Of a stretch of DNA of 64,000 nucleotides, positions 40,016 to 48,246 are shown one piece after another. How positions within the stretch are numbered: the first letter of the stretch is position 1; every line of letters begins with the position of its first letter. This DNA is from Aurantiochytrium sp. KH105 (Eukaryota; Sar; Bigyra; Thraustochytrida; Thraustochytriidae). The stretch covers positions 186,001 to 250,000 of the forward strand of contig BGKB01000059.1 of assembly GCA_003116975.1 (NCBI GenBank), read 5' to 3'. The translations under genes were made by a program, and so were the position numbers. The notes under the pieces are model-generated. The model was not told the DNA's origin, ran no database searches, and saw only the letters and a list, made by a program, of their open reading frames with translations.

Positions 40016-41068
40016 ATGGGTATCTCAGACCGCATCAAGCTGCGGAGCACGGTGCCCAATGCGGCCAAGACGCTGAATGAGATGGCGAACCCCAAATATG
40101 TGTCCCAGGACAAGGCAATCCCGCGGATGCTCTTGCAGCACTGCAAGGGCATTGCCTTCGTGACGGTGTACAAGGCCGGCATCATGATGATCGGCGGCAA
40201 CGTTGGCGGCGGCTGCGTTGTCGTCAAAGTCAAGGACTCTTCTCAACCCGGCGGATACCGCTGGAGCGCACCTCTGAGCGTGCAAGCCGGAGGTCTCGGG
40301 GGTGGCTTCGTCTTTGGCGCGGAAAAGATCAGCAGCGTCATCATCTTGAATACCACTTCCGCCATCAAGGGATTCACTGGCGACAAGCAGATTTCGTTCG
40401 GCGGTAGCGCCAGTCTTGCCGTTGGGCCGGTGGGAAGGAACGCCGAGGCAAGCGTTGGACTAAGTGACAACAAAAAGATTGTTCCAGCGTATAGCTACTC
40501 GCTCGCCAAGGGCGCCTACATTGGCGGCACGCTGGAGGGAGCAATTCTCAAAGTGAATGATTCTGACAACCGCGAGTTCTACGGCCGTGATGTCACACCG
40601 GCCGAGATTCTCGGCGGCCATGTCGATCCTCCTCCCATTTGCAACGTTCTCTACGAGACTCTTCACGAAATCATGGGCGTCGTCATGGACTCTGGCACGG
40701 GAGCCTCGTCGCCGCAGGGCCCTCAGCGGACCTCGCTGGCGCAGGGGGCGTCACAGGGTCTTGGCGCTTCGGGCAAGGCGCTGCTTCGTTCCGGTTTTTC
40801 CGACGCTGACAATGAAGGAAATGATGGCCTTCCTCCCGGATGGAAGCAAGCCTACGCTGAGGACGGCCGCGCTTACTACTACAACGACAAGGGGGAAACT
40901 TCTTGGGAGCGGCCAGCGGCACCACGCAGGCCGGGTCCGCCGCCCCCGCCTCCTAAGGCGCAGCCTCCCGCCAGTCTTCCCGCAGGATGGCAGGAGCTCA
41001 CCGCCCCGGATGGCCGCAAGTACTACGCCAAGGGTTCTACGACGCAATGGGAGCGGCCAACAGCTTAA
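40016..41068 (+). CDS. SYLF-domain protein with two WW domains
   Basis: A 350-residue protein. The SYLF (Ysc84, DUF500) domain fills about residues 20-230: IPRMLLQHCKGIAFVTVYKAG, then a Gly-rich GGNVGGGCVVVKV strand and the conserved GGLGGGFVFGAEK and KGAYIGGTLEGAIL motifs. SYLF domains bind phosphoinositides and actin in Ysc84/Lsb3 and SH3YL1 and act in endocytosis. Two WW domains follow: about 269-299 (LPPGWKQAY...YYYNDKGETSWERP) and about 319-350 (LPAGWQELT...YYAKGSTTQWERP), each with both signature Trp residues. They are separated by a proline stretch, RPGPPPPPPKAQPP. SYLF proteins elsewhere usually pair with SH3 or FYVE domains; WW pairing is less familiar to me. The frame is open upstream to 39935 only through a TTG, and the ATG at 40016 begins MGISDRIK. 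A tandem AATAAA lies 137 bp after the stop. Confidence 0.93.
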   Translation: MGISDRIKLRSTVPNAAKTLNEMANPKYVSQDKAIPRMLLQHCKGIAFVTVYKAGIMMIGGNVGGGCVVVKVKDSSQPGGYRWSAPLSVQAGGLGGGFVFGAEKISSVIILNTTSAIKGFTGDKQISFGGSASLAVGPVGRNAEASVGLSDNKKIVPAYSYSLAKGAYIGGTLEGAILKVNDSDNREFYGRDVTPAEILGGHVDPPPICNVLYETLHEIMGVVMDSGTGASSPQGPQRTSLAQGASQGLGASGKALLRSGFSDADNEGNDGLPPGWKQAYAEDGRAYYYNDKGETSWERPAAPRRPGPPPPPPKAQPPASLPAGWQELTAPDGRKYYAKGSTTQWERPTA

Positions 41069-41205
41069 TGCAGGGGTCCAAATAGTTCTTCTTCCCCTTC
41101 CTTTACAGGATTCGTTGCGATCTTGACTTCACGCGTAGTTTAGTTCACGCGTTCACTATTTGCTCGTTTGCGCCAGTCAGGTTCCATCTTTGCAATTTGA
41201 AGATA

Positions 41206-41215
41206 AATAAATAAA
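41206..41215 (+). terminator. Candidate polyadenylation signal of the SYLF gene
   Basis: Two overlapping AATAAA hexamers (41206-41211 and 41210-41215) lie 137-147 bp past the SYLF stop codon and before the TATA-like element of the next gene. The role is inferred from position and sequence. Confidence 0.4.
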
Positions 41216-41282
41216 ATTCGCTGCGCGCATGCAATCCAAGATGCACATGCCATTGTCCTTTTGGCCCTCTTGATCGCTTTCC

Positions 41283-41289
41283 TATAAAA
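41283..41289 (+). promoter_or_regulatory. TATA-box candidate for the WD40-like gene
   Basis: An exact TATAAAA lies 228-234 bp upstream of the ATG at 41517, in an otherwise mixed-composition spacer just after the previous gene's candidate polyadenylation site. The orientation fits the downstream plus-strand gene. Confidence 0.45.
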
Positions 41290-41516
41290 TTCAGCTCCCT
41301 TGTCCTGCTGCCTTGCCTGTGCGGCCGTCAAAGATATTAAGATCTTGTTGCCTGCAGAGGAGCCCACATCCAATCGACAAATCGAAGAGACGTGCGCGAT
41401 GCGGCATCGGCAGTACCCAAACCTGTCTGGGCCAGCCTGCGCGGGAGCGAAGACGCGGAGGCGGCGCGCAGGCCAGCTCTTCCGTCCGGAGAGCAGCAGC
41501 ACAACGGGCAGCAAGG

Positions 41517-43082
41517 ATGGGCAACGAGATCGCCTTTTGTTGCTCGACGCAGCGTGGCGGCGGCGGCGGACTCTGGAGCGAAGATGACGATCTCTTGTTC
41601 GCGGCGCCCGAGCGCGCGCGGGAAGACCCCGTCAAGCTGCAGCTGCGCGCGCTCGGAGAAGGGTCGCCGCGACGCTGCGTGCACGTGGGCGAGGCATGCT
41701 CAGAACAGCTTGCAGGCATGGCACGTCGCGCGGCGGCCCTGGCAAGGCGCAAGTCGGACTCGAGCACGGAGAGCGCCTCAACCCTGACAAGCAAGGCTGA
41801 GGAGCTCGAAGCAGACAGCAATCGCGAACTGCGTGCTTTTGCAGGACCGCAAGCGACTCGCGTGCTGACGACGTACGAGCTCGGTACCGGACGCTTTGCT
41901 ACGAGCATTTGGCGAATCGAGCCCGTGTCCATGGACTCATTACGCAAAGTCTCATCCTCTGCATCAGGTCAGCCCCTCAGGCGAGGACACCTCCGTCTCG
42001 AAGCATGCACGCTAAGTCCGGCCGATATGAGATTCCACTGCAGTCACTTGTTTCTTTTCGGACGGAAACTTCTCTTGGCAGTGGCGGCATCATTGAAAAG
42101 TGATATTGAAGACAAAAGCGCCGATACACCGACTTGCGCAATTCGACTTTACAGTCTCGAGGAACTTCCAGCGATACCCACCTCACTCGAAAACTCATTA
42201 TGTCTCATAGGAGAACTTTGGGCTTCTGCCTCAGAGTTGCGTGGCCACGTGGTCCACATTCATGGCCATCAGGGTACCTTGGTGTGCGCGGACGAACATG
42301 GTTCCCTTGTCATTTGGAAACTTCAAATGAATACGGAAGATCCTCATAACGTCACCTCCTCGTCCACTTCCGCTGCACCCTTTTCCTCTTCAGATAAAAA
42401 TGTTTCCATCTCGGGTATTCCATCCCATGTGGAGCAGCTTGACGCTCCAGTGGTCGCATTGCAGGTGCGCGGGCCCCCAGCAATTGGAATGGTCAATGTG
42501 TTTGCCAGCCCAAGCGGCCCCTTTTCCGCTACTTTCCCCTTGTCGAGTGCGAGTGGGCACACGAGCGAAATTGCGGTCGTGACGAGTTCTGGATCTATTC
42601 GAGGCTTTCGATTTTCTTGGGACAAAGGCGCGGCAGAGTCAACCTTTTCTCTCTACTCTCGTGCGTCGCCAACGGACGCTGAGGAAACGCCTGTTAGCGC
42701 CGTGGCTTTTGCCCCTCAAGTTTTTTCTTCCCAACGCCATCTTCAGAACCTGGATGGCCAGCATACGTATTCTCTCGTCTTTGTTGCGTCTCATGATGGC
42801 TCTCTTTGCGTATACGATTTACGGAAACCGATGGACGACGCACGAATTGCAGTCTTCAAATGTGAAAATCCTATTCGCAACCTAGCGTTTGGGGCTTTTT
42901 CAAACGGCCCGCTCGTACTTGGCGAATCGAACTCGCAATTCTGTATTCGTAAAATGGATCTCGGCGGTTCCTACATGCCTACTGTGTGGCGACCAGGATA
43001 TGCGTCAAAGCAGATTATCGTAGAGCCGGGCCATGCAGTGTTCGCGCTCTCTGAGCGCGGGCATGTACTAAAGATCGACTGA
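41517..43082 (+). CDS. WD40-like beta-propeller protein with acylation-type N-terminus
   Basis: A 521-residue protein. The N-terminus MGNEIAFCC has a Gly2 and a sequence fitting the N-myristoylation pattern, with two adjacent cysteines that could be palmitoylated; this suggests membrane attachment (inference). Residues 10-150 are low-complexity and charged. The rest shows WD40-like strands: HGHQGTLVCADEHGSLVIWKL, then SGHTSEIAVVTSSGSIRGF, then LVFVASHDGSLCVYDLRKP, then a terminal VFALSERGHVLKID. The number of complete blades is unclear and I cannot assign it to a named family. In-frame codons upstream to 41313 start with TTG, whereas the ATG at 41517 has a good AGGATGG context. It lies tandem to the SYLF gene and is followed at 43265 by the first unit of the repeat array. 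Confidence 0.82.
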   Translation: MGNEIAFCCSTQRGGGGGLWSEDDDLLFAAPERAREDPVKLQLRALGEGSPRRCVHVGEACSEQLAGMARRAAALARRKSDSSTESASTLTSKAEELEADSNRELRAFAGPQATRVLTTYELGTGRFATSIWRIEPVSMDSLRKVSSSASGQPLRRGHLRLEACTLSPADMRFHCSHLFLFGRKLLLAVAASLKSDIEDKSADTPTCAIRLYSLEELPAIPTSLENSLCLIGELWASASELRGHVVHIHGHQGTLVCADEHGSLVIWKLQMNTEDPHNVTSSSTSAAPFSSSDKNVSISGIPSHVEQLDAPVVALQVRGPPAIGMVNVFASPSGPFSATFPLSSASGHTSEIAVVTSSGSIRGFRFSWDKGAAESTFSLYSRASPTDAEETPVSAVAFAPQVFSSQRHLQNLDGQHTYSLVFVASHDGSLCVYDLRKPMDDARIAVFKCENPIRNLAFGAFSNGPLVLGESNSQFCIRKMDLGGSYMPTVWRPGYASKQIIVEPGHAVFALSERGHVLKID

Positions 43083-44041
43083 GAGAAGGTCTGCAGAGGT
43101 TTCACGTTCGCGCCAATTGCGCACAAACCAAGAGCCTTCATTTCATCATTACAAAGCTCTTCATCTCGTCGCAAGGTCAAGTTTGAAGATTAGATCGAGC
43201 AGCTCCATACTAAGCACCAGGACAAGATGTTGCATTTCTCGGGTGAAATCCGGAGCTGGGCGTGAACGTTGTCGTCAGAAGTGGCTCTTCGTAAGTCGAA
43301 AGCTGCAGCGTCACCCCTCGCTGTCAATTGGTTCGAGTGAAGTGAGCATGTATATTACGCAATCACCGCAATCCTGATCTTCCGAGTTCAGTTCCATGCC
43401 CAGTCAAGCTAGCCGAAGCGGAAATAACACACAAGAAAAATCAGTGAAAGCACGGTATTCCGTGTTGTTGTTGACTGGTTGGTGTGTTTGCATCCTTGAC
43501 CGCTGGCAAGACGCACGGAAAGTGCCAAGGTATCATAATATACCCTGCCTCCGCCAAGGTTGCGGCGACCGACGCGATCTTGCAGCCCGATTTTGGATCT
43601 TGGGGCTGGGTCGTCCGGTCTTGACACTTTCTTCGTCACCGTCCAAGCCAACCTTGCCATTCTCGGTCTGTATTTTGATCAGATTGAACGACAGGAGATG
43701 AAGCTTTAATGTAAGCGCGGTGAGCTTTTTTTTTTTTTTTTTGATTCGCTGTCTGGTCAACCAAGATTGACTTGCAAGGAGAGGTGGCCGCAGCACGTGC
43801 AAAAATCTAACAAGTAGCTGCTACCCGCACCGCACACCAGCCATCAAATTGGTCTCTCGAGACGGACGGACGGTCAACGGTGATTAAACCAGGGCAACGG
43901 CGGTATGGGTGGGTGTACAGAATGAAGAATGACTGGCCAAGGCGCCGACAGAATAGGAAGAATCGCGTGACACTATGCAATCAATAGCTGAGCAAGCTTT
44001 GATTTGTTTCTGGCAAACTCGCAACCTGGTGAATCGACCAG
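43083..44041. other. Gap before the first EGF-like membrane protein gene
   Basis: About 180 bp of unremarkable sequence after the WD40-like gene, then from 43265 the first repeat unit's 5' part. It includes a poly-T run (about 43727-43741) and sequence recurring about 2.5 kb and 5.3 kb further on. The minus-strand frames here also occur in the other units, but only as DNA-level repetition. Confidence 0.6.
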
Positions 44042-44983
44042 ATGTCTTGCCAATCTACTTGCAACGCGATCTGCGAAACAGGCAGCTATGCAGTCTCCTC
44101 TATCTGTATGAACGGCGTTTGTACGCAGGCCACCTGCAGGCGCCCGGGCGGCATTTGCCTTGGAGGAGAAGGGTGCAACTGCATTCTTGGCCACGTCGGA
44201 GAACTGTGCTTGCTGACAGTGGTCGTTGGTGTGGTGGTGATTGTGATCCTTGTCTTGAGCATTGCATACTGCGTGCAAAAGCACAAGAAGAAGAAGACTA
44301 CATCAGCTGCGCTTGTCTCCGCGTCCTCTGAATTGAAAGATGGTGATACAGTTGAGCATGCGATTGAGGTGAATGATGGCTCTGCTGAAGAGGAGAAGCT
44401 TTTTCAGCCGAGCGCACGTGCACTTGCGCGCGGCCTCATCAGCGTGATCCTTCTCGCCATTGTGCTCTCTAACACTGTCAAGATGTCGGAGGTAAAGACG
44501 ACATATGATGCTAAACTTGCCGAAATGACTACGACTTTCAGCGCTGATTTGTCGACCCTGAGGGTCGAGGTAGATGGTTCCATTCCCGGTCTTCCTTCTT
44601 TTCCGATTGCAGAAGACAGTATGACCTGGGAAGAGTATTGTGTGGCCGTCGAGAATTTCGAAGCCGTTATAGAGACATTTCGAGATGTGGGGCTTCTAAT
44701 TCCAGGTCCCGTGCAGTGCTCTTATGTAGCTCCAGCACGCTCCTTTATCATTGCAGCCGTTACCATGTACTCGGTGGCAAGCGTCTGCGCGTTGCATTCG
44801 CGTGGAGACACTTTTGGCATGGTCACATCCATGCTTGGTTGGGTATTCGTTGTCACTGGCGTCAGCTTCTGGTTTGCCGTTCTCGGAGCCTGGACCGGCA
44901 TCGAGACTGGCGTTGGCATTCTTCTCAGTATCGCTTTGTTCGGCGTCACGATCATCACATGCGTGCTGCCGAAGCGCCCGTAG
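44042..44983 (+). CDS. EGF-like multispan membrane protein, array copy 1
   Basis: A 313-residue protein of a family I do not recognise. Residues 1-56 carry ten cysteines and end in CNCILGHVGELC, which fits the EGF-type C-x-C-x5-G-x2-C signature. There is no classical signal peptide. A hydrophobic segment follows at about 57-79, then HKKKK. This fits a reverse signal anchor with the Cys domain outside and the Lys run inside. Further spans lie at about 127-143, 233-253, 258-283 and 290-311, with one roughly 90-residue loop between spans 2 and 3 that should also face out. The chain ends VLPKRP. The predicted layout is five spans, N-out and C-in. A cell-surface receptor, adhesion or structural role is possible but unproven. 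The gene lies in the first of three tandem repeats. Its start is supported by the same ATG context in copy 3. Confidence 0.8.
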   Translation: MSCQSTCNAICETGSYAVSSICMNGVCTQATCRRPGGICLGGEGCNCILGHVGELCLLTVVVGVVVIVILVLSIAYCVQKHKKKKTTSAALVSASSELKDGDTVEHAIEVNDGSAEEEKLFQPSARALARGLISVILLAIVLSNTVKMSEVKTTYDAKLAEMTTTFSADLSTLRVEVDGSIPGLPSFPIAEDSMTWEEYCVAVENFEAVIETFRDVGLLIPGPVQCSYVAPARSFIIAAVTMYSVASVCALHSRGDTFGMVTSMLGWVFVVTGVSFWFAVLGAWTGIETGVGILLSIALFGVTIITCVLPKRP

Positions 44984-45321
44984 ATGGTTTCTCTTTTCCG
45001 CAGTGCGTAGACTTTCGCATAAAATCAATCTTCAGCAGTTTCTCAGTGTTGCTATACCTTTAGATGAGGTGTTTGGTCGAGAGCGTACGTGAGCTGCTTA
45101 CTTCATGCAGCACTCAAATCACGCTATTGCAGCTTTTCCATCCGACATTTAATGGGAAGGGCGTGTACTGGATTTAGTGAGCAGATGTTTCTTGGTTTTC
45201 CTGAGTTTCTACCTAATGTTCGGAGATTCCAAATGAGCCAACGTGGACAAAACATCTCAGCCTTTTCAGAACGAAAAGTTGTTCTTGTCAGCGATTGATC
45301 TGATCTGAATGTTTACCTTTA

Positions 45322-45770
45322 TTGATCCACAATAATGAAGTGGACATTCCCAAAGACCTGATGCCAGGCGGGAAACTGCTATAAGAGAGGTAGACACCCG
45401 ACGACAAACGTCGGAGGGGCACGACGCAAGAACATAACGTCGCGCGTGCACAACACGCCGGGTGCATTCGGTGTGTACACCCAAAATAACCCTAGTATAG
45501 TCATAGACCTACATAGCAGAAATGGACCAGGGTCACGACCCTGGGACCACTGAGCCGAATAGACCTGGCAGCGACCAAACCCGATGCCAGAAGCCGGCAG
45601 AACCGAAACCCACCAGAACCACACCAAAGCTTTCTCCGAGCAGCAGCGTGAGAAGCAATCAAACTACCTTCCCGTTTCGTGCTAGCCACGGAACGGAATT
45701 TCTTTTACGTTTATTGAAATCAGCTTCTTCTTTCTATTATTTCAGACCTCTGAGGACTCCCCGTCAAAAA
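45322..45770. mobile_element. 449-bp insertion with 7-bp target-site duplication, array unit 1
   Basis: Units 2 and 3 run directly from the 'cagcg(c/t)tcgat..' segment into the 'cgtgtcctcgc' or 'cgcgtccttgc' segment. Unit 1 has 449 bp in between, flanked by the direct repeat accttta (45315-45321 and 45771-45777). This is the signature of an insertion with target-site duplication. Inside is an 8-bp inverted repeat, ccagggtc/gaccctgg (about 45528-45545), and no recognisable protein domain. The class is unknown; it could be a short non-autonomous element or a lone terminal repeat of a larger element. It looks like a non-coding relic and postdates the array duplication. Confidence 0.6.
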
Positions 45771-46324
45771 ACCTTTAAAAAAAACGTGTCCTCGCTCGCT
45801 CACTTCGGCGCTGACAAGTAGTACGTGGAAAACCAGACTGGTCGACTTCAACTGGCGCTAGCGAACGTTGTTGTCAAACGTGGATAATCGTAGAATTAAT
45901 TTTCTCAATTCGTTTGACCGCAATCGCCGCAACTCTGACCTTCCTTGCTTTTACACGTCCAAGCAAGCTAGCTGAAACGAGTACAACATAGGCTCAATAA
46001 GAATGAAAAACAGCGAAAACACAGTTTTGCACCCAACAAAGCAGCGCTAAAGTATAAGCGTTCACTGGGTGCTTCTTTTTGACTTCCGAGACGCACGGAA
46101 GGTAGGCTGCTGTTCGTCCACGTTGCGGCGACAGACGCCCGGTCTTTAAGTTGCAGCCAGGTCTCGCATCACCCCGGCCATGGGTCGGTGGTCTCGACAC
46201 TTTCTTCGTCACCGTCCAAGCTAACCTTGCTATCTTCGGTCTGTACTTCGATTAGATCGATCGATCGAAACATGGAGATGACGTATCAAGCGTGGTAAGT
46301 TTTTTTTTAATTCGCTGTCTAGAG

Positions 46325-46677
46325 CAACCACGATTGACTTGCAAGGAGAGATGGCCGCAGCACGTGTAGAAACTCAATATAAGGTAGTTGCGCCATCAAC
46401 CGGTAGCGTATCCCCCAAGTTAGTAACGTGAAGGATAAAAAACCAACACCCCAAAACCAATGTTCTAAAATGATCATAGAATGCCGTTACCCACACTTTT
46501 CCTCACCCACACCTTTGGCCGTAAAAAAGAATGCCCGTTTCTTTTTCAATTCTTCAAGTCAAACGAATCGTCTGACTGGGAGTTTCGGTACTCCGAACGA
46601 AGTTGAACACGCTGGCGCTGGTCAATCAAGATTGACTCACAAGCAGAGATGGCCGCAGCACGTGTAGAAACCTAACA
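46325..46677 (+). repeat. Local direct duplication within unit 2
   Basis: The motif 'gcagcacgtgtagaaac' with about 30 bp of flanking sequence occurs at 46325-46380 and again at 46622-46677, about 297 bp apart. Units 1 and 3 have it once. The intervening sequence has no counterpart in the other units. Confidence 0.65.
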
Positions 46678-46829
46678 AGAAGTAGATGTTTCCCTCACTC
46701 CAGCCATCAAATCGGTCTCTTGAGATGGACGGGTGGTCAATGGTGATCAAACCAGGGACAACGGCGGTAAGGGCGGGCATACAAAATGACTGGCCATGGC
46801 GACGAAAGAAGAGCGCTTGACGTGATTCT

Positions 46830-47190
46830 GCCGAATTAGAGGTAATTTTTTATAATGAAAAAATAAATGTAAAAGAACATCCGCTTCGCGGGTAACACGA
46901 AACGAGATGGTTGAATGTATCATGAGCAATTCTCGCTGCTACTCGACTATCGTCGCTTCCAATATCCAGGGCGCGATTCTTGTCAGCGCTCCCCATTTCC
47001 CAACGAATACGTTCCGTTGTGGACCAGGACAACCCATACTTTTGCGTTGACCCAGCGCGGAGTCACTTGCTCTCGCTTGGCTACCTGGTCGATGTACCTT
47101 TGCATCAATTCTCTGAAGTAGCTTTCCTCCTGGCGCTGGATCACTTAGACTACTCACTCCATCTTTGTAGTCAAGTAAAGAGGAAGGATT
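46830..47190. other. Extra segment in unit 2 with protein-like minus-strand stretches
   Basis: About 360 bp lies between sequence aligning to the 'gaagaatcgcgtgac' and 'atagctgagcaagc' parts of unit 1. It is absent from units 1 and 3. On the minus strand, 46986-47144 is an open 53-codon stretch of ordinary protein composition (for example YFRELMQRYIDQVAKREQ), and a neighbouring stretch also looks protein-like. I do not recognise a family. It may be a decayed fragment of a gene or element brought in by insertion. Confidence 0.4.
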
Positions 47191-47253
47191 GCGCGATAGC
47201 TGAGCAAGCTTGGGAAAGTTGCTGGCAAACTCGCAACGTGGTGAATCGATCGT

Positions 47254-48246
47254 ATGCCCTGCATAACTACTTGCGGCCATTCCTGCACTCAAGACCTTAC
47301 TACAGGATTGCGCAACTGTAGCTCCTCTATCTGTAGGACCGAATGCGACTGCATTGGTGGCCACTTTAGAGAACTGTGCTTGCTGCCAGTGGTGACTGGT
47401 GTGGTTCTAACTGTGCTGGTCGTCATGAGCATTGCATGCTGTGTGCAAAAGTGCAAGAAGAAGAAGAAGAAGAAGGAGGAGGAGGAGGAGAATACATCAG
47501 CTGCACTTGTCTCGGCGTCCCCTGAACTAGAAGATGATGTTACAGTGGAACATACAGAAGATGCTGTTACAGTGGAACATACAGAAGATGCTGTTACAGC
47601 GGAGCATGCGATTGAGGTAAATGATAGTCCTGCTGAAAAAGGAAAGTTTTGTCAGCCGAGCGCACGTGCACTTGCGCGCGGCCTCATCAGCGTGTTTCTT
47701 CTTACCATTGTGCTCTCTGGCTCTGTCAAGATGTTGGAGGTAACGACGACATATGAATATCGACCTGCTGAAATGTCAGTTGCCGAAATATCTACGACTT
47801 TCAGCGCTACTTTGTCGACTCTCAAGGTCGAGCTAGATGGTTCCTTTCCCGGTCTTCTTTCTTTTCCGATCGCACAACGCAGTATGACCTGGGAAGAATA
47901 TTGTGCGGCCATCGAAGATTTCGACGACGTTATAGATACATTCCAAGATGCGGGGCTTTCAATCCCAGGTTGGGAGCAGTGCATGTGTGTAACTCTGGCA
48001 CGTCCGTTTATCATTTCTGCCCTAGCCTTGTACTCCGCGGCAAGTGTTTACGCGCTGCATCCGCGTGGCGACTATTTAGGCATGGTCACATCTATGCTTG
48101 GTTGGCTCGGCGTTGTCGGTGGCGTCTGCTTCTGGATCGCTGTTCTCAGAGACTGGACCGGCATCAAGACTGGCCTCGGCATGCTTTTAAGCATCGCTTT
48201 TTTCGGAGTCACGCTCATCACACGCGTGCTACCGAAGCGCCAGTAG
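47254..48246 (+). CDS. EGF-like multispan membrane protein, array copy 2 (diverged)
   Basis: A 330-residue paralogue of the proteins at 44042 and 49452. The Cys-rich N-terminus keeps the spacing of Cys 3, 7, 11, 22 and 27. It then lacks about 14 residues that hold two cysteines in the sister copies, leaving eight. The closing motif reads CDCIGGHFRELC, with Arg in place of the conserved Gly of the EGF signature. The first span and its following basic run are kept, but the run is expanded to KKKKKKK followed by EEEEE (GAA/AAG repeats). A 27-bp in-frame repeat (about 47534-47610) gives three copies of a V-T-(V/A)-E-H module. The remaining spans and the terminal VLPKRQ match the family. The frame is open throughout, so it is probably functional but evolving faster than copies 1 and 3. 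Confidence 0.76.
   Translation: MPCITTCGHSCTQDLTTGLRNCSSSICRTECDCIGGHFRELCLLPVVTGVVLTVLVVMSIACCVQKCKKKKKKKEEEEENTSAALVSASPELEDDVTVEHTEDAVTVEHTEDAVTAEHAIEVNDSPAEKGKFCQPSARALARGLISVFLLTIVLSGSVKMLEVTTTYEYRPAEMSVAEISTTFSATLSTLKVELDGSFPGLLSFPIAQRSMTWEEYCAAIEDFDDVIDTFQDAGLSIPGWEQCMCVTLARPFIISALALYSAASVYALHPRGDYLGMVTSMLGWLGVVGGVCFWIAVLRDWTGIKTGLGMLLSIAFFGVTLITRVLPKRQ
47534..47610 (+). repeat. 27-bp in-frame minisatellite in array gene 2
   Basis: About three tandem copies of a 27-bp unit encoding VTVEHTEDA-type repeats in the cytosolic loop. The sister genes have a single TVEHAIEVND. The length change keeps the frame. Confidence 0.8.

Larger units (their letters stand above)
41069..41516. other. Intergenic region, SYLF gene to WD40-like gene
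   Basis: About 450 bp between tandem genes. It contains the 3' end of the SYLF gene with a tandem AATAAA, then a TATAAAA at 41283-41289, then a GC-rich leader. No gene was recognised. The frame of the downstream gene is open from 41313 but begins there with TTG. Confidence 0.6.
43265..45863 (+). repeat. Tandem array unit 1
   Basis: The first of three direct repeats, each starting 'aacgttgt' and ending 'ggcgct(a/g)gcg'. Each holds the same order: a conserved 5' spacer, one EGF-like membrane protein gene, a conserved 3' spacer, and a 26-bp piece matching the 3' end of the minus-strand gene at 50845-51573. This unit is 2,599 bp and alone carries the insertion at 45322-45770. Confidence 0.85.
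44984..47253. other. Spacer between array genes 1 and 2
   Basis: It contains the 3' part of unit 1 (with the 449-bp insertion) and the long 5' part of unit 2 from 45864. Relative to units 1 and 3, unit 2 has a local duplication (46325-46677) and a further extra segment (about 46830-47190). No intact gene was recognised. Confidence 0.6.
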
